Source: Flavobacteriales bacterium (GTDB taxonomy: Bacteria; Bacteroidota; Bacteroidia; Flavobacteriales; JABDKJ01). From it: a DNA stretch of 33,457 nucleotides. Under the pieces are notes generated by a model. That model did not search any database and had not been told where the DNA came from. It saw only the letters and a list, made by a program, of their open reading frames with translations. The stretch lies in contig JABDKJ010000055.1 in the NCBI GenBank assembly GCA_013002285.1, positions 1 to 33,457 of the forward strand, read 5' to 3'. How positions within the stretch are numbered: the first letter of the stretch is position 1; each line of letters begins with the position of its first letter. Shown here one piece after another: positions 15,916 to 24,675 of this stretch. A program made the translations under genes and the position numbers.

Positions 15916-16394
15916 TGAATATGAATAAACTTATATTGACTTTGTCCTTTTTCTTATTCATCATGGTTTCTTGTGACAGAGTTGACCCATATCCTCCAGA
16001 AGCTCTTGAGGAAAATCCAGATGAGATCACGAACGGTTCATTTACATTGGTTGAACCCGAACATATTACCACAGGTCCGGCAGGTACAACATTCTTAGAG
16101 TCTCATGGTTCCATTATCAATTTGACCGAGGGACCGCTCAATGTCTCCTGGCAAAAGAATTATTTGGATGCGCCTCAGAGTTGGAATTATTCCATGTGCG
16201 ACCCAGCGATATGCTATTTGCCTTCTGTTAGTGGTGCAAGCTTCTTTTTAATGCAAGACAGCACAGGGCTGATGGATATGCGATTTTACCCTTCTGGCAC
16301 AACAGGAGAAGGTGAGGGGTCAATTTTTGTTTGGTTAACCAATGACAGCGCAGCGTCTGTTCTTGAAATGAAATTTACTGCTCTTGCTGAATAA
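15915..16394 (+). CDS. Lipoprotein with Ig-like domain, hypothetical
   Basis: A 159-residue lipoprotein. The signal peptide ends in the lipobox MVSC with Cys20 as the lipidated residue. The mature part is beta-rich, with WNYSMCDPAICYLP and MDMRFYPSGTTGEGEGSIFVWL, a pattern I associate with an uncharacterised Ig-like domain of Bacteroidota lipoproteins. Two cysteines (in SMCDPAICY) could form a disulfide. ATG 15915 overlaps the upstream TGA (TGATG); a second ATG at 15921 would remove two residues. Co-transcribed with the nitronate monooxygenase gene, though no functional link is obvious. A bidirectional terminator follows directly. Confidence 0.78.
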   Translation: MNMNKLILTLSFFLFIMVSCDRVDPYPPEALEENPDEITNGSFTLVEPEHITTGPAGTTFLESHGSIINLTEGPLNVSWQKNYLDAPQSWNYSMCDPAICYLPSVSGASFFLMQDSTGLMDMRFYPSGTTGEGEGSIFVWLTNDSAASVLEMKFTALAE

Positions 16395-16436
16395 AAAAAA
16401 CCGGAAGATCTTTCGATTATCCGGTCTTTCAATTTT
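16393..16436. terminator. Bidirectional terminator
   Basis: An A-run (16393-16400) leads into ACCGGA (16400-16405), which pairs with TCCGGT (16420-16425); an inner ATC/GAT pairing around TTTC extends the stem with bulges. A T-rich stretch (CTTTCAATTTT) follows on the plus strand, and the A-run supplies the U-tract for the minus strand. It lies between the convergent lipoprotein and DUF1573 genes and can serve both. Confidence 0.7.
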
Positions 16437-16454
16437 ATTAATGAAAAGCAAAGT

Positions 16455-17042
16455 TTACTCCGTTCCTTCCGGAACTTCAACATCTGCAGTAATAGTAAGT
16501 ATAGTTTGAACAGGATCTGTGTTTGCAGTTACTGTTACTTTTTTCGTTTGCTTGTTCTTTTGCTTTCCAGGTTTGTAAACGACTTTTATTTCGTCACTAG
16601 CACCTGGAGGAATAGGCTCTTTGGGATATTCAGGAACTGTACATCCACAGCTACCTTTAGCCTTTTCTATGATCAATGGCTCAGAACCTGTATTCGTAAA
16701 TGTGAAAATATGTGTGTTCTCAGAGTCTTGCTTGATGTTCCCGAAATCGTATTCTTTTTCAGACCAAGTCAAAGACGTCTTTGGCAAAGCCGCAGAAGTA
16801 CCTTCAGCAGGGGTCGCAGCAGCAGCTTGGTTTTGTGCATCTAACGATGTGTTTGCGTTAGCTTGATTTGTGTTATTTGCAACTGCAGTAGAATTGTCAG
16901 AGCTAGCAGTAGCATTTTGACTAATAATAGATGACTTCCCGCTGCTTCCAGAATAGTTCTTCTTGCTAAACAAATATACTCCGTTAATTATCAATCCCAC
17001 TGCTAAAAGCCCTAGGATCGCATATTTAGTTGAATCTTTCAT
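16455..17042 (-). CDS. DUF1573 domain protein, membrane-anchored
   Basis: A 195-residue protein with an N-terminal membrane segment (about residues 7-25), a low-complexity linker rich in Ser, Asn, Ala and Thr (about 30-85), and a C-terminal DUF1573 Ig-like domain (about 90-195). The domain shows KEYDFGNIKQ, HIFTFTNTGSEPLII, the hallmark SCGCTVPEYP and IPPGASDEIKVVY. Such domains are common in exported Bacteroidota proteins; the function is unknown. A complete consensus promoter lies directly upstream, so it is expressed on its own and not by read-through from the S41 protease gene. Confidence 0.88.
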   Translation of the reverse strand: MKDSTKYAILGLLAVGLIINGVYLFSKKNYSGSSGKSSIISQNATASSDNSTAVANNTNQANANTSLDAQNQAAAATPAEGTSAALPKTSLTWSEKEYDFGNIKQDSENTHIFTFTNTGSEPLIIEKAKGSCGCTVPEYPKEPIPPGASDEIKVVYKPGKQKNKQTKKVTVTANTDPVQTILTITADVEVPEGTE

Positions 17043-17068
17043 TTTTAAATTTTCTGAATAATAATTTA

Positions 17069-17099
17069 CAAAACTATATAATGGTGTGAATTGTTACAA
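17069..17099 (-). promoter_or_regulatory. Promoter of the DUF1573 gene
   Basis: On the minus strand, TTG (17097-17099), a 20-base spacer and the perfect -7 box TAGTTTTG (17069-17076) match the Bacteroidota vegetative promoter. The box ends 27 bases before the ATG. It fills most of the 90-base gap behind the S41 protease gene. Confidence 0.75.
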
Positions 17100-17132
17100 A
17101 TCTTAACAAATTTTTAAGCCTGAGAAATGTTT

Positions 17133-18728
17133 TTATTCCGATTGCGCTAAGTTCAATCTCCTGAAAGTATCATCTTTCATCACTTCCATGGCTTTATTGT
17201 ATGCGGGAATGATCGGATTTATGATCTTATAAAAAGACGACCTCCCCCAAAGACTTCGGGCGATCAAAGCTTTTATTCTTGTCTTAAAGAAGATCTCAGA
17301 CTTTCTATAATCTTCTTCCACATATTCTACGCCTTCCACTTTACAAAACTCGATGAATTCAGGCATAATGGTTCTTATGTCAAAATTCTTGATGAAGTTG
17401 TCATCGGTCTTGTACTTTGTCATGAACATTTCTCTATTCCTATCCGCATAAGTTAGGCTGAACGTATTCATTAGACCCTTTCTCAAAGCAATTGAATAGT
17501 ACTCACTAGTATTGTTTGTGTCCAATGGAACGAAGATGTCTGGCAATATTCCACCACCACCATAGACGATCCTATTATTCCTTGTCAGGAACTTCAATGA
17601 ATCTGGGAAATCGATACTATCTAATGAAGTTAGTTCGCCCTTCTCAAAACGATCTAGTCTTTCATTTCTATAAGCTTCACTTCCTTCTTCATAAGGCTTT
17701 TGAATGCATCTTCCTGAAGGGGTATAATATTTTTGTGTTGTTAATCGTATTGCGCTGCCATCTCCTAGACTTAAGGGTTTCTGGACCAATCCTTTTCCAA
17801 AAGACCTTCTACCTATGATCAGGCCTCTATCCCAATCTTGAACTGCTCCGCTTACGATCTCGCTCGCGGAGGCCGAACCCTCATCTATAAGTATAGCCAA
17901 TTTGCCTTCTTCGAAATTTCCCTCTTTCGTTGAGAAGGTCTCATCTTTTGGGTAATTGCGACCTTCAGTGAACACGACCAGTTTGTCTTCTGTCAAGAAT
18001 TCATCAGCTAATTGTATGGCGGTTCTTAAATAACCTCCACCATTGCCTTTTAAGTCCAGGATAAGATTTTTCATCCCTTGCCCTTTTAAGTCATTGAATG
18101 CAACTTGCAACTCTTCTTTGGTAGTAGCAGCAAACCTGTTCAATTTGATGTATCCTGTTTTAGGTGTTGCCATGTACCAGGCATCCACACTGTAGATGGG
18201 AATTTTATCACGGGTTATCTCGAAATCGAGGATCTCTTTTTCTCCTTCTCTTTTAACACCCACTATCACTTTTGTGCCTTTCGGACCTTTAAGGTATTTC
18301 TGGACATCTCGATTCGTGATCTCAATTCCTGCAACAATTTCGCCATCTACTTTCACTATTCTGTCCCCAGCTCTCAATCCTACTTTCTCTGATGGGCCAC
18401 CAGATATAGGCGTAATAACGAATATCGTGTCTTTTAGAATATTGAATTGTATACCAACACCCTCAAAATTGCCTTTCAAAGGCTCGTTCATGGCTTTGAG
18501 TTCGTCTGATGGGATATAAATGGAATGAGGATCTAAATTTTCCAAAATTCCTTTTATGGCGTCTTCTGTAACTTTCTGATTGTCAACTGAATCCACATAA
18601 TACTTGTTAAGCTTGAACATGAATTCCTTTATTTTTTCTACTGAAGATTGATAATCCTGCTGGGCAGAAACTCCAAGAACAGATATACTGAAGAGGAATA
18701 GAAGAAGATATCGCATTATATTTTTCAA
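17133..18728 (-). CDS. S41 family C-terminal processing peptidase (CtpA/Prc-like)
   Basis: A 531-residue exported protease. The signal peptide covers about residues 1-22 (VSAQ end). A PDZ domain at about 88-165 contains FEGVGIQFNI, AGDRIVKVDGE and KGPKGTKVIVGV. The S41 catalytic domain follows, with LILDLKGNGGG, GSASASE and FGKGLVQ. Ser287 and Lys312 are 25 residues apart, as in known tail-specific proteases, and form the Ser/Lys dyad. These enzymes cut proteins near exposed hydrophobic C-termini in the periplasm. The C-terminal 150 residues, a helical region typical of Bacteroidota members, are intact. The upstream gap holds an inverted repeat over a near-consensus -7 box. Confidence 0.92.
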   Translation of the reverse strand: MKNIMRYLLLFLFSISVLGVSAQQDYQSSVEKIKEFMFKLNKYYVDSVDNQKVTEDAIKGILENLDPHSIYIPSDELKAMNEPLKGNFEGVGIQFNILKDTIFVITPISGGPSEKVGLRAGDRIVKVDGEIVAGIEITNRDVQKYLKGPKGTKVIVGVKREGEKEILDFEITRDKIPIYSVDAWYMATPKTGYIKLNRFAATTKEELQVAFNDLKGQGMKNLILDLKGNGGGYLRTAIQLADEFLTEDKLVVFTEGRNYPKDETFSTKEGNFEEGKLAILIDEGSASASEIVSGAVQDWDRGLIIGRRSFGKGLVQKPLSLGDGSAIRLTTQKYYTPSGRCIQKPYEEGSEAYRNERLDRFEKGELTSLDSIDFPDSLKFLTRNNRIVYGGGGILPDIFVPLDTNNTSEYYSIALRKGLMNTFSLTYADRNREMFMTKYKTDDNFIKNFDIRTIMPEFIEFCKVEGVEYVEEDYRKSEIFFKTRIKALIARSLWGRSSFYKIINPIIPAYNKAMEVMKDDTFRRLNLAQSE

Positions 18729-18740
18729 TTTTTTATGGCT

Positions 18741-18774
18741 AATAGGTCAAAAATTATACCCTAATGGACCTATT
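18741..18774. repeat. 8-base inverted repeat over the S41 gene leader
   Basis: AATAGGTC (18741-18748) and GACCTATT (18767-18774) form a perfect 8-base inverted repeat separated by 18 bases, just upstream of the S41 start at 18728. The spacer holds an imperfect -7 box on the minus strand (TAATTTTTG, one base too long), so a protein bound to the repeat would cover the promoter. The rest of the 238-base gap to 18966 is AT-rich; an imperfect box TAATTTAG lies upstream of the protease ATG and nothing else is evident. Confidence 0.4.
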
Positions 18775-18966
18775 TAATATATTCATAACGAATTCGATCA
18801 ATTCTTAGTTTCGCAATAGGCTCTAAATATCTGAAAAAAATGCACCATACTTTGTTGTATATTGAAAGCTTATGATCATTAAGGAATCAATAAGATAACA
18901 AGTCCATATTAGAGCTGTGCGACCATTTAAAAATTCCTATTAATTTAGCCTAATAATTATTTAAAC

Positions 18967-20640
18967 ATGAAAAGATCTCTTCTATTAATTACACTTCTGT
19001 CTATTGTTTCGTTCACTTTTGGTCAGATCAGTCAAGGTGGTATGCCGCTTTCTTTCGAATTGGATCAAATAAAAAGGGCACCTATAAAGGTCGTTTTGGA
19101 AAAACCAGACCTTACGAATTTCATGGAAGATGATATAGAGCGAGAATCATTTAAATATCCTCCAAGAGATGCCGTGATCATTCCGGTCAATAAGAGCATG
19201 GAAAATGATGGAGAATGGGAGATCTTGGCAAATGGGGATAGGATCTGGAGACTTGAAATATATGTCCCTGATGCAGTTTCGTTGGAGCTTTTTTACGAAG
19301 ATTTTTTCATGCCTCCGGGAGCAAAACTTTTTTTATATGATCCAGAACACAAAAACGTTTTTGGTGCTTTTACAGAGATCAATAATAAACCTAGATACCG
19401 TTTTGCAACAGATGCAGTTCCTGGAGAAAATACTGTTTTAGAATATTTTGAACCTGCTGAAGTTGCTGGACAAGGAAGGCTTACCATAAAAGACCTTGGA
19501 TATGCATATAGAGATCTTCGCGGTCTGGGTGGTTCACAGCATTGTGAAGTGGATGTAAACTGTTCAGAAGGCGAAGGTTGGGCAAATGAGATAGATGCCA
19601 CTGTAAGGATCAGAACCCGTATTTCTGGAAATCTGTTTTGGTGTACTGGAACGTTAATGAACAATACATCTCAGGATTGTAAGCCGTATATTTTATCTGC
19701 CTTGCATTGCGCGTTAAATGGTGTTCAATCTTCCACTGCTGATTATGATCTATATAAGTTCTATTGGAAATTCCAGACACCCGGTTGTGACTCAGGAAAC
19801 GCTTCCGCTGCTTCAGCCATCACAGGCTGTGACTTAAGGGGTGACAGTAATGATGGAGGTGGAAGTTCTGGGTCAGATTTCATGTTGTTGGAATTACAAG
19901 AGAATATTCCAGCATCTTACAACCCTTTTTGGGCGGGCTGGAGTAAGAGCTCTGTGGCTAGCTCAGGTGGAGGTGTTTGCATCCACCATCCAAATGCTGA
20001 TGTGAAAAAGATAAGTACGTTCAGCAATACACCGCAAACTGCTTCTTGGAATCCTGGTTCTTCGAATAACAATCACTGGAGAGTGTTTTGGGAAGAGACA
20101 GACAATGGATGGGGAGTGACTGAAGGTGGTTCTTCTGGTAGTGGATTGTTTGATGCAGAACATAAATTGATCGGCACACTCACAGGAGGTGCATCTTTTT
20201 GTGAAGGTGTAAATCCGCCAAATGGACCAGATGATCCAGACATGTTCGGAAAAATGAACAGGCATTTTGTGAGCAATCCAAATCCCTCTTCTGAGAAATT
20301 AAGCGAATGGCTGGATCCGATTGACAATGGAGCTACTACATTTGAAGGAAGTGCTAACCCTTGCGGAAATGTTGGTATAGATGAGATATCTGCTGATAAG
20401 GTATTTACGATATTCCCAAATCCTAGTAATGGCAATTTTGTTTTGGAGATAGTGAATGAGGATCTTAAAGTAGACCTTGTTAATATTTTCGATGCGCAAG
20501 GAAAGATCGTAAGAAAGATCCAAAGCTCTGCTTATCCGATCTCAGTAGATCTTAGCAATAATGAAGCTGGGATATATCTCGTGCAATTGATCTTAGAAGG
20601 AAATAAGAATTATACAAGAAAGATAGTTCTGGAAAAATGA
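18967..20640 (+). CDS. T9SS-secreted trypsin-like protease (lysyl endopeptidase-like)
   Basis: A 557-residue secreted serine protease. Signal peptide 1-19 (TFGQ end); an N-terminal beta domain (about 60-165, with RLEIYVPDAVSLELFYEDF and LFLYDPEHKNVFGAF); an S1-fold protease domain (about 205-435); and a type A T9SS sorting domain (about 477-557: FTIFPNPSNGNFVLEI ... NEAGIYLVQL ... RKIVLEK). The likely triad is His247 in SALHC, Asp304 in SDFMLLEL and Ser390 in EGGSSGSGLFD. Paired cysteines around the domain resemble lysyl endopeptidases (Achromobacter protease I type), but Lys specificity is not proven. The CTD predicts passage through T9SS to the cell surface or medium. It stands alone; its stop is one base from the convergent sensor gene. 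Confidence 0.88.
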   Translation: MKRSLLLITLLSIVSFTFGQISQGGMPLSFELDQIKRAPIKVVLEKPDLTNFMEDDIERESFKYPPRDAVIIPVNKSMENDGEWEILANGDRIWRLEIYVPDAVSLELFYEDFFMPPGAKLFLYDPEHKNVFGAFTEINNKPRYRFATDAVPGENTVLEYFEPAEVAGQGRLTIKDLGYAYRDLRGLGGSQHCEVDVNCSEGEGWANEIDATVRIRTRISGNLFWCTGTLMNNTSQDCKPYILSALHCALNGVQSSTADYDLYKFYWKFQTPGCDSGNASAASAITGCDLRGDSNDGGGSSGSDFMLLELQENIPASYNPFWAGWSKSSVASSGGGVCIHHPNADVKKISTFSNTPQTASWNPGSSNNNHWRVFWEETDNGWGVTEGGSSGSGLFDAEHKLIGTLTGGASFCEGVNPPNGPDDPDMFGKMNRHFVSNPNPSSEKLSEWLDPIDNGATTFEGSANPCGNVGIDEISADKVFTIFPNPSNGNFVLEIVNEDLKVDLVNIFDAQGKIVRKIQSSAYPISVDLSNNEAGIYLVQLILEGNKNYTRKIVLEK

Positions 20641-20641
20641 T

Positions 20642-23600
20642 CTAAAGGTCCACTGCAAGTACCAGTACATCATCCACTTGTTCATGATCTCCTTGCCATT
20701 CTTCCAGTTCCTTTTTGAATACTTCTAATTGATCCTTTAGGGGTTTTTTGGCTAAGCGGAGAAGTAATTCTCTGAATCTTTTACGAAGATATTTTTTACC
20801 TTTTTCACCTCCGAACTGGTCTACATAACCATCAGAAGAAAGGTATATCCTTATTCCGTCCTTCAGATCTATATCATGAACTTCAAAGGTTTTCTGGTCA
20901 TTTTCCGCTCCACCAATATGATGTCTTGAACCCTTTATTTCTTCTAATACTCCATTTCTAATTACGTAGCAGGGCCGTCCTGCACCTGAAAATTTCAAAG
21001 AATCCTCCTTTTTATTCAGCACACAAAGCCCAATATCCATGCCGTCATTTGCTGTGTTTTCTTCGTTTTGATGCAGGGCTTCTCTTAGTCCAAGGTCTAC
21101 TTTCTCTAGGATAGCATTGGGGTCGGTCAGTCGGTCTATTTTTACGGCTTTGTCCAATTCAGAAATGCAGATCATGCTCATCATAGATCCTGGTACGCCA
21201 TGTCCTGTGCAATCGGCACCTGCAAATATGAAATGGTCATTTACTTCTGAAAACCAATAGAAATCTCCACTCACAATGTCTCTTGGTTTATAGAATATGA
21301 AATTATCTTTCGTGTTTTTCTCTACTATTTTTCTACTCGATAACATAGATCTTTGTATGCGTTCCGCATAGATGATGCTATCCTGGATCTCTTGGTTTTT
21401 CTCGGCTAGTTCGTCTTTTTGTCTCCGGACTTCAAGGGTTCTTAGATCCAATTCTGTGTTCAGATAGGTTTGTATCTTTTTGTTCATTTTTTCTCTATAG
21501 AAAACAAATCCGGTCATAAAAAGTAAAACGCCTAATGAAGTGAATCCGACAAATAGGGGTTTTTGATAAAAGGGTATGTCAATACTTATAGACCGAACAA
21601 GCGGTTCATTTACCCAATTCCCGTTCAGATCTGTGCTTTGGACCCTCAATTCCTGATCTCCTTTTAAAAGGCCAGGGTAATAACAATTAGGCTCAGCAAA
21701 TCCAGGCCCATAATCTTCCTCCTGTCCATTTAAATAATAGCGATACTTTATTTTTTGCTGTTCAGCTAAATATTTTGTTTTGAACTGTGCACGAAGACTG
21801 TATTTGCCATATGGCAGTTTTATTGCTTCATTCACAGAATATAAGGAATCGTTGATCTGTATCTTCGTAAACCTCAAATATGGCTGAATTGAAATATCAA
21901 TATCGTTGCTTTTGTCATAAAGGAACAATCCCTTATTCGTGCATAGAAAGAGACTGTCATTGTTATCATTTAGTCCGTCTTTTGAGATCGAAAAATTAAA
22001 AATATTCTCTTTTGTATTGTATTTTTTAATGTTTCCACTTTTCAGATCTAAACGGGAGATAGAATATGTACTTGATGCCCATATAGCTCCCGTGTCATGA
22101 GCGAGAACAGATGTTATATAGTTAGAACTGAGTCCATTGTCTTTATGAAAGTGTTTGAGATCCCCTTGCTTAAACGCATAGAGGCCCCCACCTTCAGAAG
22201 AGATCCAGATCTGACCGGAACTATCTTCTGTGACCGATGATAGATCATATTGCAGTATGCCTTCTTCCTTGCCATAGAGTACGATCTCATTGTCTTCAAT
22301 GGCGTTTAACACAGTGCCACTCATTGCCAGCCAGATCTTGCCTTTGCTGTCTACAAAACAAGAGTTCACTTCATTATGGGTAAGCCCGTTCTGTGTATTG
22401 AATTGTTTAGAAGTGTTTTTAATGAGATCGTAGATGATCAGTCCACCTGTGCTCGTGGAAATATAAAGCTTGCTTTCATGCGTTAAAATGTGATTCACAT
22501 TTTCAACCGTCTGTATTTCTTTGAATTTGTCTATTTGTTTAATACCCTCAAAACAGAGAATACCAGACCTTACAGTCGCAACAAAGAGATATTTTTGAAA
22601 GACCGCTAAAGAAACTGGATCAGCTATTGATAGGGTAGTGGTACTCTCGAATTCTATTCCAGAGCTAACTAAAACGTCTATACCATTACTCGTAGCGACA
22701 TAAACTTTACCATTCAAAAATTCAACATCCTTCACTTCAGTGTCACCCTCTGTAGTTCGCCATACAGGCTTAAAAGCAGAATTGTATTTTCTGAACAAAC
22801 CTTTACCAAAAGTTCCTATCCATAAGTTCTGTTCAGCATCTTTGAAAAGGCAATTCACACTTTCAGTGTCTATACCATCCTCAGGACCGAAGAATGTGCT
22901 ATTGTCTCCTTGTAATTCTATTAAACCGTTACTTGCGGTTGCGGCCCACAATATGTCATTATTACATAGTTCCAAGTCCAGTAAATTGCTGCTGGATAGT
23001 TGTGGGAGTTTTTTCACTAATTGAAGATCTAGGTGATCATTGAAATTCAATATGAATAACCCTTCATCTGATGTACCAACATATACCTTTTGTTCGTATC
23101 TATTGAGAAAAGTGATCTTTGAAGGAGGAATTGAAACTACTTTGTCTATTAATGAAATAGCCCCATTGCTGGCTTTTCCCAATAAGAGCCCTTGATCCGT
23201 ACCCAAAAGTAAATGACCATCTTTTAAGGGCATGAATGAATGGACCAAAGTACTTTCGGCCATTTTAAAGTGTTCAAATACACCATCATTAGAGTTGCCG
23301 AACTTGATGATCCCACTGGTTTTACTAGCGACCCAAACTGCCCCACTCAGGTCTTCAGCGATCGAGCTGATCTCCGAATCAAATCCTGTATCGTGCAGAA
23401 CACTGGATCTTATGATCGTGTCAACTGACCATATTTGCCCGGAACTGTTCCCGATCCAAACGATGTTATTACTGGCAACGAAGACTTTGTTTATAATGGT
23501 CCGTTCTTTTGCAAGATATAATTCCCGCTCAACAAATTGATAGCCGTCATATGTGAACAGTCCTTTCTCGCATGCTACGAGAAGGTCATTGTTTGAGAGC

Positions 23601-23722
23601 TGTGCTATGTCATAGATAAATTTTGCATTTAGATCTTCTTCTCCATAAGCAATGAATGGGGTCTTTTGAGCAATTATTCCCGTACTAAAAAAAGCGCATA
23701 CTAATACAAGAAGTAGTCTCAA
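20642..23722 (-). CDS. Propeller sensor with SpoIIE phosphatase
   Basis: A 1026-residue signalling protein. Signal peptide 1-18; periplasmic two-component-regulator-type propeller repeats to about residue 640 (motifs such as GLFTYDGYQ, NLWIGTFGKGLF, QIWISSEGGGLY); a Y_Y_Y-type Ig domain (about 645-715, with YRYYLNGQEEDYGPG); one membrane helix (about 722-742); a coiled-coil linker (about 745-795, ending DSIIYAERIQRSML); and a C-terminal SpoIIE PP2C-type phosphatase. The metal-binding Asp residues appear in IVSGDFYWF, GADCTGHGVPGSMMS and SSDGYVDQFGG. It should read a periplasmic signal and dephosphorylate a cytoplasmic protein, perhaps an anti-sigma-factor antagonist; the partner is not in the window. 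Last gene of the five-gene minus-strand run, overlapping the previous gene by 4 bases. Confidence 0.9.
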   Translation of the reverse strand: MRLLLVLVCAFFSTGIIAQKTPFIAYGEEDLNAKFIYDIAQLSNNDLLVACEKGLFTYDGYQFVERELYLAKERTIINKVFVASNNIVWIGNSSGQIWSVDTIIRSSVLHDTGFDSEISSIAEDLSGAVWVASKTSGIIKFGNSNDGVFEHFKMAESTLVHSFMPLKDGHLLLGTDQGLLLGKASNGAISLIDKVVSIPPSKITFLNRYEQKVYVGTSDEGLFILNFNDHLDLQLVKKLPQLSSSNLLDLELCNNDILWAATASNGLIELQGDNSTFFGPEDGIDTESVNCLFKDAEQNLWIGTFGKGLFRKYNSAFKPVWRTTEGDTEVKDVEFLNGKVYVATSNGIDVLVSSGIEFESTTTLSIADPVSLAVFQKYLFVATVRSGILCFEGIKQIDKFKEIQTVENVNHILTHESKLYISTSTGGLIIYDLIKNTSKQFNTQNGLTHNEVNSCFVDSKGKIWLAMSGTVLNAIEDNEIVLYGKEEGILQYDLSSVTEDSSGQIWISSEGGGLYAFKQGDLKHFHKDNGLSSNYITSVLAHDTGAIWASSTYSISRLDLKSGNIKKYNTKENIFNFSISKDGLNDNNDSLFLCTNKGLFLYDKSNDIDISIQPYLRFTKIQINDSLYSVNEAIKLPYGKYSLRAQFKTKYLAEQQKIKYRYYLNGQEEDYGPGFAEPNCYYPGLLKGDQELRVQSTDLNGNWVNEPLVRSISIDIPFYQKPLFVGFTSLGVLLFMTGFVFYREKMNKKIQTYLNTELDLRTLEVRRQKDELAEKNQEIQDSIIYAERIQRSMLSSRKIVEKNTKDNFIFYKPRDIVSGDFYWFSEVNDHFIFAGADCTGHGVPGSMMSMICISELDKAVKIDRLTDPNAILEKVDLGLREALHQNEENTANDGMDIGLCVLNKKEDSLKFSGAGRPCYVIRNGVLEEIKGSRHHIGGAENDQKTFEVHDIDLKDGIRIYLSSDGYVDQFGGEKGKKYLRKRFRELLLRLAKKPLKDQLEVFKKELEEWQGDHEQVDDVLVLAVDL

Positions 23723-24672
23723 TCTTTGGGTTTTACATTGAATTGATAGACATATTTATGCGTGCCAAGAGGAGAGGAAAAGAACTTTACGGCTTCATCA
23801 TATTGGTTTAAAACATAAAGCGATACATCATTTGTACTTTGCTCATCCCTGTGTATTTGAATGTCCATACACTTGTTTTTTTCTTTTTCAGTTATCTGAT
23901 GAATACTTGAATTCCACATGTCATCGCCAGAGACTTCCCCATTATGGCCATTTTTTGCAGTAGAATAGATCTTGATCTTGCCATCCTTGTCAAGGTCAAA
24001 GTTATATTGCTTTATAGCAATTACTTCATCGTCTATAAAGGGATAAAAGTGTGCTACATTTCCCTTGTATTTTAGCCTGAAGGTATATTCATAAGTAAAT
24101 GCATTGGCCCCATTTATCTCCTGATTGTCGTTCTCTTTTCGGCTGATAAAATATGAATACAGATTTCCATCATTCCCTTCTACGCCTTCTGCCAATATTT
24201 TGAAAAGATAGCCCTTCAGCTTCTCATCATATTCACCGGCCACAGGATCTAAGGGGCCAAAAGAGAACCATTTCATGTCATATTTATCAGATCCATCAAA
24301 TGTTTTGGAATCGAGTAATTTTCCACTCCTATAATTTCCGATCGGATTTATCTTTCTGGCATCAGGATCGCTGTGTGCCCCCTTGCCACCATATATAGAA
24401 AATTTGGTGGTGCTGTTAAATACTCTGTCGCCATAGGCTGCGTCTAATTTTCCACCTATGTTCGGGTCAAAGATCCTGATGTAAAAGGGTTCCTCATGGT
24501 CGAAAGGAATAAAGACAAAGAAAGTCTGAACATTGTCGTCATCTCCCCATGCGCTTGGGGCCTCTCTGCTAAATGTCATTAAATTGGCAATATTCTCGCT
24601 CTTTGAGGGGATGGCCTGTGAAGTTGCAAAAAGGGGTAGGATCAATAATATGTTTAATAACAAACGTTTCAT
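23719..24672 (-). CDS. Secreted protein of unknown function
   Basis: A 317-residue protein with a clear signal peptide (MKRLLLNILLILPLFATSQA) and no recognised domain. The mature part looks beta-rich and soluble: FFVFIPFDHEEPFYIRIFDPNIGGKLD, TTKFSIYGGKGA and YTFRLKYKGNVAHFYPF suggest two beta-sandwich units, the first with a possible acidic metal-binding loop. There is one Cys in the mature chain, no lipobox and no T9SS sorting domain, so a periplasmic location is likely. It begins 3 bases after the TPR/PKD gene ends, and its stop overlaps the sensor start (ATGA), so all three are tightly coupled. It could be the ligand or accessory subunit of the propeller sensor; that is inference from coupling only. 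Confidence 0.75.
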   Translation of the reverse strand: MKRLLLNILLILPLFATSQAIPSKSENIANLMTFSREAPSAWGDDDNVQTFFVFIPFDHEEPFYIRIFDPNIGGKLDAAYGDRVFNSTTKFSIYGGKGAHSDPDARKINPIGNYRSGKLLDSKTFDGSDKYDMKWFSFGPLDPVAGEYDEKLKGYLFKILAEGVEGNDGNLYSYFISRKENDNQEINGANAFTYEYTFRLKYKGNVAHFYPFIDDEVIAIKQYNFDLDKDGKIKIYSTAKNGHNGEVSGDDMWNSSIHQITEKEKNKCMDIQIHRDEQSTNDVSLYVLNQYDEAVKFFSSPLGTHKYVYQFNVKPKD

Positions 24673-24675
24673 ATG

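Noticed and set aside
20073..20435. Minus-strand 120-codon frame inside the T9SS protease gene
   Set aside because: It is the complement of a protease with an intact triad and sorting domain; no promoter or recognisable product.
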